NCBI GenBank assembly: GCA_017590115.1
Contig: JAGGNK010006448.1
Span: 3,083,987 to 3,147,986, forward strand
Direction: 5' to 3'
Length of the DNA stretch: 64,000 nt
From: Montifringilla adamsi
Taxonomy: Eukaryota > Chordata > Aves > Passeriformes > Passeridae
The number at the start of each line of letters is the position of its first letter. The first letter of the stretch is position 1. Of the stretch, positions 33,471 through 47,228 are shown one piece after another. The notes below the pieces were generated by a model. It searched no databases. It was given only the letters and a program-made list of their open reading frames with translations, and was not told the DNA's origin. Both the position numbers and the translations under genes were made by a program.

Positions 33471-36400
33471 TAACCTCTCCAGTTCTTTAAATTACACCAG
33501 CTTCCTGTTCCACTGCAGATAGTGTCTTCCTCCTCTAGATAAGTTCTCTGAGTTGCTGTTTCCACCAGAAGCCATTTCTAAAGAGATAGGCTAAACACCA
33601 TATCTGTCATCAGGCTATTTGAGAGACCAATTTTCTCAGCTTAGAAGCAAAGCTACAAGTTCTGACCCTAGAGTCAAACTGGCTCATCATGGGTTGCTTG
33701 AGGACTTTGTCATCTCTCTACAGAAAATATCTGTACATAAGATAACCACAAATGAGTAGCAATGCACCTTGCACAGTTTTCCTCAGTATATTCTGATATA
33801 TCAAAAGTGATGCCAAGTTTGCAATTGCTAGCATGTATTTGAGTGTTTTCTCATTAAACCAGAATATTTTTTACCATGCTAACACATTTCCATTCTTACA
33901 CTCCTTTTAATAGTGAATAAACTTTGTAAAATGAAGAAAAACATTTTCAACTTCGCCACCTTCAAGAAAGAATAATTTTTCTTTCATGACGCAGGAAAAA
34001 AAATTTGTTTCTCATTCTACAATGATCTAAAAAATGCAAGTATTGATATTTGACTTGTCTGTGACTGAAAGTCAATTGAAAACTCTGAAACTTGCTCTAA
34101 CTACACTTACATTCATCATGAAGATTAAACCGAGTATTTCCATTGCATAGATGAAGATAGTTCTGGCTGTTATTTTTTCCTCAACTTAATTTCTTCAAAG
34201 TCAAACAGGCATAAAATAACAATTGAGTTTATCCAAGAGCATGCAAATGATTAGCTCTAAGTTTTGGCATACTTTGTAATCTTAAGCCTGTCCCTGTTCC
34301 ATAATTTCTCACACAATGTAAATTACATATGGCATCATAAGATAGTGATCCCTAAGGACTCTAGTAACATGTAAGACAAAAGCATCTTATAGACAAGAGT
34401 TCACGAAGTGTCATGGTAAAATTTCTACTTGATTTTAACCAAAACATAATAAAATCTCATCTACAAATTTGCATCTGGTTAATGTGCTCTTTTTCTACAT
34501 GTTGAAGTTCATCACTCAGGTTTGTTGATACATCACAGTTTCTCAGAAATAAACCATCAGAAAAAATTGACCTTTGTCTTCAAGTGGATTGATTTTTGTA
34601 AAAGTTCACAGCCCCTTGCTCTATCAGTCATTATTATCTGTTAATAGGTATAGGGAATGGAATTGCAGAGATTGTTGAGACTGCAAAAACAGTTAAGGGA
34701 ATTAAAAAAACCAGTCTTTTCAATACCCTCGTTATCCAGAACCAGAGAGCAGGTAGGGTTAATACTGAAAATAAAGCCACCATTGGCAAAGGTCTTATCT
34801 ACTTTGTAATTTATAATACTCCTGGACTTTCAATTTCTAATCTCTAGCTTGAGAGAGATAGGGACTTTCTGCAATTTGTGTGTGCCTTTCTTTGAAAGGC
34901 TTATTTCAGCTGCTGCTGAAAAACCCACTGAAGCATAAATCTTATCCTTTTAGTCAGAACCAAGTAGCATTGTCCCCATTGATTTATCTTCTGTTTGTTT
35001 CCTCCAGCAGTCTCCTCTGATTTACTTCCCTGCCTTTAGGATAATATCACAAAAGTAAATTGACATGCACATTAACAAAAATATATTTAACTGTCTTACT
35101 CCCTGCTCCATTTAAGTGTCCACAGAAATCCTTATTGAGGGGCTCAGCACCAGGAGTCATCTTGCTCCAATTTCATCACTACTTTGTCTGCCTGCCTTGT
35201 CTTAGTGTGTGTAATTTTTGCTCATATATTAGGCAGATTTCAATTCTCTATGACTAGTCAGTGGTGTTACAGTAGATAAGCAATATCTTTGCACACCACC
35301 AAATTTTAGAAAGTATGTAATGCAATGTTACCTGTGAGAAAATGTATTTACATTTTATAAAACCAGCTATAAGGAACACTCAGGAGCATCATGAAAATTG
35401 CAAATAAAGAAAACATGCTCTTCACTTATAAAAAGATTAAAAAAAGCAGTTAAGGGTTATATCTGTCTCTCTTCCCCAAAGAAGCTATTGATCTAAATGG
35501 AATAATCTTTTCTATTATTACTTTATTATTGTTTTATTATAGAGAGCTATATTTCAGCCTCTTATGGAACGTCAGTTATTATAGCACAGATCTTTCATAT
35601 TCTAATGAATTTCATTCTGTCTTGGGAATTTTGTTCTGAAAATTGCATTCTCCTTTTTGCTGTTTCTTTTTCCTTTTTTTTTTTTTTTTAACTTCATTCT
35701 GAAATTATAATGCAAAAGAGTCTCATTTTGGAGTTTTCCCATGAGACATACAAATGTACCTGTCTCTCCTAGTGAATACCTAATTCTTCAGATGAGATTT
35801 TTGTTCCAAAAAATGGTTTATATTGAAGAAAATATGTGATTTATACTCAATAGTCTTATGTCTTTCATTGTCTCTTTTGTTTTTCATAAAACTGCAGTAC
35901 AATCCTGAAAGTAAATTTGAGAAGTCTGTAAAAGTAAACTTGGCAGTCATTTCTAAATTCTGTCTTCTGTACAGAAACTTGTGGAAGAAAACGAGAGTGG
36001 AACCAGAGCTGGTGGAGCTGATAGATGCAGTACAGTGCCCTGGCAAAGTAGTGTAAAAGCTTAGATGCTTCACAGGTTTGGCAAGAAGAATTAGCTTTGT
36101 AGATAATTAATGGAAATATATTTAACATATCTGCTAAAGTCACTGTTTAGTTTTCTCTTCCATTCTCTATAGTTAGCACGTTGCAGTACTTGCAACAGGT
36201 AACCATGGAAGCAAGACAAAAGCCAGAAGAGACTAATGTTAGGGCTCCCCAGCCCAGGCAATATGCTTCAGTAGTCCTGATTTCCTTAACTTTATACAGT
36301 GCTTTGGAACTTATTTCTTTGCAGATATAGTTAACAGAGAATTACAAGTCAAAAAAAACCAAAAACCCAGAAGATACATAACAACAGTTGTGGCTTTGCC

Positions 36401-37524
36401 CAAGACTCCATAGGCTTAATTGTGCTTGCACCATACCCCAATAAAAATAGAGGTGTTGAGGCTAAATCAGACAAAATAACAAAACCCATGTAATTGGTTA
36501 TGTACTCTCTTTCTTTAGAACTGAAAACAAAACACTTTACTTGCTTTCATTTAAATCATATTCTTTAAAGTAAATGTTTTGGGATTTTTTTGGTGAATAT
36601 GTGTATTTCTTGCTCTCTACTAAAGGAAAAAAGAGATCACAACAGAAGCGAAATTATAATGGGGAAGGTCAAAAAGAGTGCTGATAAGGGTTATCTTCAG
36701 TGAGAACAGTTTTTAATGGAATACAGCAGTTAGACAAACCCTAATCTCTTCATGCAAATGTGTCATTTTAAACAAACCCTCATTGAAAACTTTGTGTAGC
36801 TAAAGGGCAAAAGTTGACGAAAAAAATAAAAAACAGTTTCACAAATATACCATCAGGAAAATGCTAAGGAAATGTCCTGAAGGTGTTGAAGAATTATATG
36901 CAAATCTCCCACTGTTTTGGATCGATGAGGAGTAGCTAATCCTTCTCAGTCTCTTCTTTTGAAGCTGTTTTTCATTATTTATTGTTCCCAATAAAGAACC
37001 TAAAGCTGTAACCTGTGCACTAGGGCACTCGATGGGGAAGAGAAGTGTCAGCCCTGAGTCAGTCAGAAGTGGGAACTGACACATGGTCTCCTGTGGATTG
37101 GGTGAATATTTTATCCACAATGTCACCGTGGGTTATCTTTTGGTGGTTTTGTTTTCTGTCTTGTTTTCCCTGATGAAGAATATGGAAATATCCTGGCTTT
37201 ATTCCGGTGAAGAATAAAAAATAAAGAACCTTTTCTTTTTTTCTGAGCTATAGCTCTTGCTCTCTCTAGATTTCTAAAATCAAAAGGAGAGGAGATGTGA
37301 AAATGCAGCAGAGACCAGGCAAAGGTCTTGTACTACAGATTGGTCAAAGCAAAGATAAGGAAGCTGAAGAATAGATCGTGTCTTTGGCAGTAAAACCATT
37401 AACTGCTGTTTCAAGTCATCTTTTGTTAATATTTGGACACATTTGAATAGTCAGGTTCATGTTTATTTACACTGGAAAGTACTAAATATTTTCTAATATC
37501 CAAATACCTCAACCTGGGAGAAGG
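33471..37524. other. AT-rich non-coding DNA; T-run near 35673-35690
   Basis: About 4 kb with no transposon terminus or supported gene. Opposed frames of 77-97 codons overlap around 35780-36143 and 36839-37126 without recognisable content. Confidence 0.5.
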
Positions 37525-38303
37525 GCTGGTACACCAGAGGGTTTTACTGTCATTCAGAGGGATGTTGACAGGCTTCAGAATCTGCCTGATGGGAATCGCA
37601 TGAACTTCAAGCAGGAGAGCTGGAAACATCCAGGCAGGAACCATCCCACACGTCAGGTTATGCTGGAGTGTCAGCTGGACTAAAAGCAGCTTTGGCAAGG
37701 AGGGCCTTGGGGTCCTGATGGACAATAAGCTAAACACGAGCTTTCAGTGCACTCTTGTAGCAAAACAAGACCTCCAGTATCCTGGAGTGCACTGGGAAAA
37801 ATGTTGCCAGCAGGTCGAGGGAGGTAAACATTCCCTTCTACTCAGCCTGGTGAGACTTCACTGGCAGTGCTGTGTCCAGTTCTGAGCTCCCCAGGACAAG
37901 AGAGTCATGGACATAACGGAGACAGCTCAGTGAGGGTCCATAAAGATGGAAGGACTGGAATCTCCCTTCTATGAGAAAAGGCTGAGAGGCCTGGGACTGT
38001 TTAGCCTCAAGAAGAATAGGCTTGGGGTGATCTTTCCCCTGTTTACAAGTACCTGAAGGGAGGCAATGAATGAAATTTTCTCAGTAATGCTCAGTGGCAG
38101 TAAAAGAGACAGTGAACACAAATTAACATGTGAACCCACTGGAGAACCATTTTTTTACTGTGGGAGTGATCAGTCATAGGCACAGGTTGTCCAGAGAGAC
38201 TTTGGAGTCTCCATCCTTGGAGATATGTGTTCCAACCTGAGAAAGGGAATTAGACCAGATGAGCTCCAGATGTCACTTGCAGCCCCAAAATTCCGTCATT
38301 CTT
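37525..38303 (+). mobile_element. CR1 LINE, 5'-truncated, degenerate
   Basis: About 780 bp following the familiar CR1 order: ORF2 C-terminal coding text (with the recognisable TTGCCAGCAGGTCGAGGGAG at about 37804-37823, and the block around 37860-37990 ending CCTTCTATGAGAAAAGGCTG), then the basic C-terminal region, then the 3' UTR ending near CCGTCATTCTT. Multiple frameshifts and stops destroy the frame. The terminal octamers are eroded, so this looks older than the 28.6-kb copy. The 103-codon minus-strand frame at 37737-37426 is antisense. Confidence 0.93.
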
Positions 38304-40750
38304 GAGTTGCCATTTCTGAGAGCTTTCTCCACTAAATTCTGTTTGAGAATTGGGAGATAGACACAAAACTATTTGTGCTTGTATTAAGGCCACACTTCCC
38401 ATCAGTACCAATAACTGATACAGTGCATATCCAAACTGTACACCAGACAAATGTAACCACACTGAAATTATTAACTGCCGAGGTTTCACTGTGACCTACT
38501 GCGAGGTAGTTATTGAGTAACAAAGGGTTGACCTGAGAACTAGATACAGTCCACATTTCAGGAATTCAATAGCTATGTGTTGAACATATCTTTTTGTGTA
38601 GTCAGTGTTGTTTAAATGTTTCAGAATTTGTTAAGGAGCATTTTCTTCTTTTTAAGTTGTGAAAGCTCCTGACAATCTCCTTTTGCTTAATGGCCCTACA
38701 AATTTTCTTGGAACATGCTAGAAGAATGTGTGGTTTTGCAGATACCCAATAAACTTCTTTTAGTATTTTTGAAAAACTTCCAAGGCATCAAACCAGGTTT
38801 TTTTTTTTTTCAATATAATCATCTTTTAGTCTTGATTTCCCAGTGACAATTCTTTTCAAAAAGACACCAGACAATGTTTGCTCCTTGAATGTTTATGAAA
38901 CATTTTCACTCATTTAAATGGGTCCCACCATTCACCAGGAAAATATTTAATTAATCTGGAATGCTCTCAGCCCAGAAACTGTGACCTGGGCAGAATGCCG
39001 CAGATACAGCCCCTGTGTGTAGTACAGCCATGTCAGGCCACAGAATTTTTACTCGTGATAGGACGAAGTTTTCATCTCTCTTATATGCATATTAATTATG
39101 TGATTATTATATGCACAGTTATAAGGTCCTTTTTCCTTAGGATGCTGTACATTTGAAAGACGATGTTGACTGAGGGGTCATATTTAGTAGATTGCCATGC
39201 TTACTGTGTAGCATGCCAAATGTAGGCATTTCTGTGATTCTTACTCTAACCCCACCGTGTCCACAATAAGCAAAATAAATGAGTCAACTTTTATGCTAAT
39301 TTTGAGCAAAAGAGAAATAGAGTTACCACACATTTCCAGTTAGGGAGCTAATGTGGGGAGAGAGAGCAAACATCTCCTAAACTAGAGGGTAAAACTAGCT
39401 CAATTGTTTAATTACTTGCTTAGGATGACAAAAAAATATAACAAAAGGAAGCAGATTCCAATTTCCAGTAATAACTTAGAAGAATGTATCCCATAAAAAT
39501 TATTTTCTTTCCTTTGTTCAAACTTTTTCACCAATATTCAATAACATTCAACTAGACAAAAGTCTTGTGGAAATAATGTGGTAGGTATCAGCAACCAGAA
39601 GAAATTCTTGATGTTAAAATACGTTGGAAAACTTCAACCATTCCCATTTCTACTAGTAGCGGGTCTGCAGACAGTAGAGTTCTGGTGACATATAGAAAGG
39701 TTCAGATGTGCAGTCATAATATATGCCTCATTTAAGGACTCTGTACTCATTGAGATTGCTGAAAATGCAGCATGACGTACAAATCAAAGAAATAATTTTT
39801 TTCAAAAAGTGGTACTGTCTGTCTGCTCCACATCTGACTTTGAAGATAGATCTGATATGAAGGTTAACATAAACTCTGTAGGTGTGCCATATAAAAAAAA
39901 CTCTCAGAACAGAAGATAATATTCCAAAAGTCATGTTAGGCCTCTCAAAGACTAAAGAATTAATCCATCTGATTCACTTCGTGGTAGTCCTGCCATCCCC
40001 CATAGGCAAACCAGCATCTTGTGGACCAAGATATGAAAGCTGGGCAACCAGTTGTAGGAAACCATTAAATATTAATGTTTGAAACATACTCTTTTTGTTC
40101 TTTCTTCTTTTATTATTTGTGTTTTTTTTAACAAGCTGCTAATCATTTTGAGCAATTGCTGTTTGTGGAACCTTTGTATTTTCATAGACCTAAAGAAATT
40201 GAAACTATTTGAAATCTAATGTACCTTCTTAATCTTCAGTGCCAGGAGCATCTGTCCTGTCACCTTATGCTGGATCACTTATTGAGGTGAGTGGCAGAGG
40301 TTGTCCAGTGGCTTTGCGCATCCAGGGACCATAATTATCCTGTGCTGGAGGCTACCAAGGTTTTTCTTTAATGGCACTGTGTTTGGCACAATATTCAATA
40401 CTTTCTGTATTTTAAAATGCAGTATTCCAGTATTCAATACAAATATCTGGTATTCACAGCCAGTCTAATAGAAACACTATAAATATATGTATATATTACA
40501 GTCTGTAGAACACTTATATCTAAAAATGTGTATTTTGAACATGTTAAGCTTCACAGGTAGGAGAAGTAGAATAAATAAGGGAACTTTTTTTCTTAGTGGA
40601 TGACACCAAAGTACTTAGATCCAGGAATAATTGCTCCAGGTGAGGATATGAGCAGGCAGACAGAAGGAAAGGAGACCTTGGACTAGGAAGAGGTCATCTG
40701 TGGGAAAACTTGGACAACGCATTGATGCATTCATTTATCCCTGTGCTCCA
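38304..40750. other. non-coding DNA; T-run near 38797
   Basis: AT-rich sequence with frames under about 80 codons. No element boundary was recognised. Confidence 0.5.
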
Positions 40751-41120
40751 TGGATACAAATTACGATCATGGTTTGCCTCATGCATTAGTGAGCACGTTC
40801 CGGGATTTTGGGGATGCCAGGGGTGTTTGCAGTTGTATTTCTGCGGCAGGTGGCACTAGGTGGCACTATCTCAAGGGCTTTCACAGCGTGTTGTGGGCGA
40901 GCAGCAGGCAGTCACTCCGCCTGTTTGGTGGTGATAGTGGGTGGGTGGCAAAGCAAGGGCTTAAAAGGCAAGGGAACTGGTTTTCTTACGCTTGCTAATG
41001 CAGCAGGATTATTTATGGAGGCAGAGCCACTGCCTGAAGCCAGGAGCTGCTGTCAGCTGAGCTCATGGAACACCAGCTTGGCTGTGACTTGGTCATGCCC
41101 ACCTCTGTTCCGAGGGTGGC
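40751..41120. other. G+C- and CpG-richer block of unknown nature
   Basis: About 370 bp stand out from the AT-rich surroundings by higher G+C and several CpGs (for example TCCGGG, TGCGGCAGG, GGGCGAGC). They include a short tandem AGGTGGCACT repeated twice (about 40849-40868). Two overlapping forward frames (82 and 111 codons) are open but share no motif. It could be an old LTR, a lost exon or a small CpG-rich regulatory patch. Confidence 0.3.
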
Positions 41121-41420
41121 AAATAATCTGGTTAAATGTATGACACTTTTACACATGTGATTTGAGGAGTTATGCAGGGAGAATCCTTCTTGTTTCCTCT
41201 CTAAAGAGAAGCTGATTCACACGCACTTGAAATTGATGATGATGCTTTGCAGAGGGACAGCAGTATCTTATTGTCTGTGTGTCATGTAGAGGAGATAATT
41301 ATGTGATTAATTGCAGAGCCATATGAGAAACCAATCTGTGCACTAAAATCTATGCTGTAATCCATCACAAACAAAACTTATTTTGACCATTCAAAGAGAA
41401 AGCCTAAAATATTCCTCTTG
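41121..41420. promoter_or_regulatory. possible conserved non-coding element (weak)
   Basis: Repeat-free sequence with paired homeodomain-type cores: TAATTA at 41296-41301 and GATTAATT at 41305-41312. It adjoins the G+C-rich block. Support is motif clustering only. Confidence 0.15.
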
Positions 41421-44084
41421 GTATGTTATGATAGGAGTTTTTTTCTTTCAAATATTCATTTTCTGCCAGTCTCCCTTCCATGACAATTTTATTTTCTTTC
41501 ATAAAATTATCTTTCATGGAGTAAGTCAGCATGCAATTCCAGTTTGATATTTTGTGTCTTTTTATATAAGCAAAAAGACGTTTTTACCCCTGAATCCGGG
41601 TTTTTAGGATGGGATACACAGCTCTCACATTTAGCCTCAAGACAGCCTCATTTCTTTGAAGTGACACATTACATTCAATAGAGCATTTTCATGTTATTTG
41701 TTGAGATACTTGTATTTTTGTTCTGGCCTAAGAACACACCTGTGATATGTCTTACTGTCACATGATATAAAGACTGCTGTAAAGCTCTTGTAATTTTTTT
41801 TTTATTCCTTATTTTGCTCTTAATAACTTCAGAATAAATTTACTGATACAGAATAGTGAAAGAGCTTTTTTTTTTTTATTAGGGATTTTTTATGTCTGCA
41901 TTATCACTATTATAAAGTCAAATAGGAATTGATCTTCATAATTTAGAAAGTTGAAAATGTTTCTCTTTTTACCACACAGCACAGATGTAGTAAAATACTC
42001 TGGGTTTATCCACTCACTTTGGAGGTTTGTTATGTAGCTTTTTTACAGCTTTACAGTTTCTGGCTTCAGGATACTTATTATTAAAACAGATTTCTTAGAA
42101 ATGTGTTCTTCAGTATTATCACTCTGAATTCTTGGTTGTCAGTCTGGGGCTACAGCTCTGACAGAGACAAGAAGATTTCTAAATCTTTGCTTTAGAAAAG
42201 GACTATTCAAACTGAGCGTATAATCCATTTTTTGGTAAGCATAAAACCACACAGCATCTGGGAAATGGAAAAAGGCATAATGTCTGTGGCCTGGGACAGA
42301 GAAAATGATGAACACTGTAATTTCTGCAGTGTTTTGCCTTGTATTGTGTACATGCTATGCTGGGAGATCTGCCTCTCAAGCAGATCAAAGAAAGATGCAA
42401 AGGTCAAATCCATCTGAAATCCCTGCTAGTGTACCTGAGGTGTTTGCTGAAAGCAGCAGGCAAGGACCAGACTAATCAGGCAAAAAACTGGCACCCTGTG
42501 AGAGCCTGCTGTTTCTCCCTGTGCTTGGGAGAATTCCAGTATTGCTGGTCCAGAGCTGCATGAGGATTTGTGCACAGCTTTAAAGAATTTACATTACCTC
42601 ACAATTACAACTTCCACCAAGAAAAAGGGGATAATTTTTCTCTAATCTGTAATCATATAGAACTGCTGAGGTTTTAGTGCTTCTACAATTTCCTGAAGAC
42701 TCAGTCAAATTCTCTTTCTTTGACACTCTAAGTAGTATTCTGTTGCTTCAATAAATGAAAAGCAAAATTCAGTTTCTATATGTTATAAACAGTTTCAAGT
42801 GCCTGCAGCTACCAAAGTTAATCACAGTGGCTTACTTCTGGTTTTCACTCCTAGTGCAGTATGCCAGTCACATATCTTCCTTTTTTTTTCCATTTCACTC
42901 ACTTCTGCATTTGCATACACATAAAATATTCGATACAATCAATCTTTCTCTTGAACAATAACACCAAAATTATTCTTACATTAGGAACATAGATAAAGTG
43001 CCTCCAGCTCCTGGTGACTGAAGGCTTTCTCCATTAGCAGAGACATAAAACAAAAGTGATCATAAGTCTACAAGGGGAGAACTCAGGCCACCATACCTGG
43101 AAAAGAAGACATTTAGGCTCCCATCACTACTTCACTTAATGATTGACACAAAATCCATTGTGAGCTTAGATCATAAGGCGAGGGTGCTATGACAGCCCCT
43201 GCTACTGGTTAAACTACAGGAATGTCATACAAATGCAAGGTAATTACAAACTACGCTACCTACTTTCCCTACTACCCTTCTTGGAAGAAACTGTATCGCA
43301 TAAAAGATGGTTAAAGTGTGTTTCTGGCAGCTGGGAATTATCAGTTCATGTTTTTTTACAGAAAGGACTAACAAAGTCTGTGGTAGGTTAAAAGGCAAAA
43401 AGTTCAAGTCATGATCACATTGTATTTGTTACCTTACCTCTGTGTCTGTCATTGATGAAATCATGTTGAGGATAATGAATTTGGTTCTGGAAAATATAAT
43501 GGAAGGAGGGCATTGAACTTGTCTGTTCTTAAAAAAGAGCTAGGAAAAAATACACGAGTTTCTTTTTAGTGAAAACATTTGGGTACTCAAACTTTTTTAA
43601 GATCAAGTTATAACTTCTCCTATGTAAGAATCAGCTTGATGAATAATATTTTCACAGGATTTTTGGTCAATCCTGTCCTAGAGGCTAGGGTTAAAGTATA
43701 ATAAAATCCAAAAATTTCGAATTTGAAGCCAAACAAATTAAAATTAAAAATCATGTCAACATGATTAATTTAGTGGCTATCCAATCAACCAAACTGTTTG
43801 CCAAGGGGTACAGTGGACTCTTTATCCCTTTAAATCAAGATTGAATACAGCACCACTTTTTCTGCCATGCTTGCATAAACTGCAGACAAGACCTGCTCTG
43901 CCAGTCTGGAGCAAGGTGGGGTGCTGCTGGCCATGGGGGTGGGAAATGGAACCACAGCTCATCTCCAGGCCTTCCCTCTGCTGGTTTGGATGATGAGAGA
44001 GAGGAGTCAACGGTAGTGAAGATCTGAAGTGATGACTCAGAGACCCAACTAATATTACACATTCTGTGACTATATCAACCAATA
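41421..44084. other. non-coding DNA, nothing recognised
   Basis: Overlapping short frames at 42203-42563 and 43822-44082 lack recognisable content. T-runs near 41796 and 41865 are minor simple repeats. Confidence 0.5.
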
Positions 44085-44152
44085 ATTGATTTGATATTGT
44101 TTGATTTTGTTTGATTGTTTGTTGTTTTGGGGCTTGCTTGTTGGGTTTTTTT
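44085..44152. repeat. T/G-rich low-complexity tract with TTTGATT units
   Basis: Irregular repeats of TTTGATT and TTTGTT followed by G/T-rich sequence and a T8 run. Confidence 0.7.
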
Positions 44153-44305
44153 TCTTCATAAAATCACAACTAACAAAGTACATTTTGGTGGCTTAAATTT
44201 GACTGATTTTTGATAGCCTTGATAGAGGCCAAAAATGGGACCAGATTAGCCAGGGGCTATAGTATCATTATGTTTATTCCTTTTGGCATTCCCCTCTAAT
44301 GCTAA
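44153..44305. other. non-coding spacer
   Basis: Nothing recognised. Confidence 0.5.
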
Positions 44306-44722
44306 CTATGTCTGTACTGCCGAATGCTTCTGCTCCAGGGCCCAGTGGTAACTGCATTCCCAAATTGTTACCTTCCAAGGCAAACTGGGTACAAATGCAT
44401 TGCATAGAACTAAACCTGTCATCTTGATTACTTTTGTGTGGTTTTTCAGTTCAAAACAACAGTTGTCGTGCCAGAGATCTGTCATAACCCACCAGAGAGT
44501 CTTAGAGCATGCTGCTGGGAAAATTCCAGGTTGGTGGAATATGCTACCTAGAGGTGGCATACCAAGTAGGATAGTGATAGGAAGGTTATGTTGGCTTGAG
44601 GGAGCCAAAAGTGACATGATTTGGTCTGTGCTTTTTGGGAGCAGACTTTTACAAGGTGCCCCAAGAACTGTACTTGAATTTTGTGAAATTAGGTTTATGT
44701 AGTGTGAGTAGTCAGGGTGCAA
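44306..44722 (-). other. unassigned 138-codon frame opposed by a 100-codon frame
   Basis: The minus-strand frame encodes 138 residues rich in Pro, Leu, Trp and His without a motif that I know. The + strand frame 44400-44702 overlaps it for 100 codons. Mutual openness of opposite strands usually reflects composition. The block is slightly richer in G+C than its flanks and could be an old repeat. No start context or splice signal supports a gene. Confidence 0.1.
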
Positions 44723-46619
44723 AAATTAAGTAGGGGTTGGGGACTTTCCTTGAGGGAATGATCAGGAAATACTTTTCAGGGTCTTCCTTCATAGAAACTC
44801 TTCCTTTTTGCAGTAATAACTGAAATATCAAGTATTCATCAGATCCAGGATGTTAGCGAGGTGGGTTCACACATCCATTTTGGCTTCTGTAAACACCAGC
44901 TTACACAGCTGTTAATTTGTCTGTCTCTTCCACCACCTCTTTCTTTTTTTCATCAGCTCAGTGATTCGTGACTGAAAATCCTCTAAATTTTGGTAGTCCA
45001 GTTTTGAATACTTAATATTTGACTGCTTGTATCTCACTGGATATATTCTGTGATTGCAGCAAGAGCTTGTAACACTGGTGTCAATAACTTGAAACATTTC
45101 AAAGGGAATCAGAAAAAAATTAACCCAAGTATTACCTCTGCCTAGAAACCTTGTCTTGCTGATGCCCTTAGCCCTGTGACAACAATACCAGAGAAAATTA
45201 TAACATCTGCCAACTACACAGTTTCATGGAGCTAGTCACTGTTGCTAACCAAGATCAAAGTTATTTCTTAAAGCCCATGATCTCATTTCTTCTACCAAGC
45301 TGGTTTCTGCTTTTAGTTTCTTTAGTTGGTGAAAAGTTGTCAAGAAAAAGCCCAGAAAATTACACGTGTGGCAATAGTTACAGTGAGGCAGATGTAATAA
45401 TTCTAAGTTCTTCAGAGATAAATTCTCTGGGGAAATGAAGTACTGATCAGCAAACTCATCCACAGGTTCATCCTGTGAGTAAATCAAAAAGCACTTGATA
45501 ACCATCTCCTTATGTGATTATCAGATCTTTTGCTTAATCATTTTCTCACTCTAAAATTAATCAAGTCAATGAAAAAAATCACAAAACACCATAGACTTCA
45601 ACATACCTATTACTTGTTAGATTATGCTTTACTGTCTATTACCATGTCTCAAAATGGGCTTGCCTAATACTCTTGATTCAGGCTGGAATTGGGAATAGGA
45701 GAGGGAAATATCATAAGAATAGGGAAAATGTACCAATCTCCTAGTATATGATATGTGTGTTCAAATAACATTCCTGCACAGGAACTACAGGAACTTGGTT
45801 AGTTGCCATGTTTATTATGACTCATAAACAAATGTGGGAATACACACTCAGCAAGAGCTCAGTGAGACCTAGAGGGAATTATTAATCCCTCCAAATTTCC
45901 TAATCTTAAAAAAAAAAGTAAAAGAAAATTTGATAGAAACACTTTTCAGCCTTCTGTTTTTGAAACTCTGACTTGGCTGGAATAATTCTAAAAAGTTTTA
46001 GTAACTTGTTTTTAACCTGGCATGTTTACCTGGCAACACGAGCAGATGGAGACATGCCTGAATATCTTCCACAACTTTTGGTTTCCCCAGTGGACTTGTC
46101 TGATTCTTTTTTTGGTCTTCTCTGGTATTATCTCAAACTGAGGTTTGTCTTTCTTTAATTTAGGTACCCTAAAGTGAATGTCTTACACTTTTACCAATGC
46201 TGAGAAAGTGGAAAGGCTTCTTCCAAAATATAGGTAGTACTGAGAATTTAAAAACACAGCCATTTGTATTTATCAAGAACTTTTTTTAATGGAGAGGTCT
46301 TGGAGAATCAAACACACAGATGTAACTTTTTTCAGTCTGTGTGTCGTTTATGTTCATATGAGGGTAGGGTGACTTACTGGGCGATAATCTCCATCCTTCC
46401 TCCCCTGGGCACCAGCCCAGTGCAGGATTTGGATGATACAAAGTGATTACAGCTGTATCCAATCCTGACATAATATTTTGCACAGTTGAAGTCACAAAAT
46501 TTTTATTACTGGTGTGGATTATTTTTCCTCACTAAACTGGCATTCTGCAGCAGCTTACCTGGGCTCTTTCTATGGTTAATGGGGAGTAACAGACATTTCC
46601 AGTCCACTAACTACAGTAG
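44723..46619. other. non-coding DNA, nothing recognised
   Basis: AT-rich; frames under 90 codons. Confidence 0.55.
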
Positions 46620-46711
46620 GACCCTAGACTCCCTAGTCTATGCCTAGATCCTAGATACCCTAGTCTATGGCTAGATCCTAGATACCCTAGTCTATGGCTA
46701 GATCCTAGAGG
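46620..46711. repeat. 27-bp minisatellite, about 3.3 copies, CTAG-rich
   Basis: Three adjacent 27-bp units start at 46631, 46658 and 46685, each beginning CCCTAGTCTATG. A partial unit precedes them. Units 1 and 2 differ by a single base (TGCC versus TGGC); unit 3 decays at its end. Each unit carries three CTAG tetramers, giving an unusual concentration of CTAG. Confidence 0.95.
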
Positions 46712-47228
46712 GCTTAAGTCAAGTGAAATTAATCATTCCTGGTGGCTAGAGAAACAGATGAGTCTATACCAGCAAGAAACACTTCAACCTTCTCTTGCAG
46801 TTTCATAGTACTGGCATAGCGTTAAGTGGGCAGTGCTGGGTTGGTTGCTTTCCTTAGAGGGGAGATCTTGTGTGGTAGCTCCAGGCCCCAGCTGGGTAGG
46901 TGACTAGATAGAAATCTCACACTTTTGCTAACCAAAAAAGGTTGTCTTTGTTCTTTGCTTTGTGGAAGGGAAGAGTCTTGCTCCACATCACTTTCAAATC
47001 CTGCCCAAGAAAGGAGAGCAGACTGTGGATAGGCTGGAGAAACTATCATAGAGAGACTGAGGGTAAAACAGGCATGTTTTAGAGGTGATGCTGTTGTATT
47101 CTTGAGAGCAGTCAGCGACGTAGTAAAACCCCACAGAGACTGGCTCCAGATTGGCCAACACTGCAGTACAGGAGCAGAGCGTGGTGGTACTGTGCCTGTG
47201 GAGGCAGATGCTGACCAGCAGTGGCCTG
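46712..47228. other. non-coding DNA, possible old repeat
   Basis: A minus-strand frame of 157 codons (47295-46822) crosses this interval and the 32-bp duplication. Its sequence is Ser/Leu/Trp-rich with no recognised domain, and it is not supported as a gene. Confidence 0.35.
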
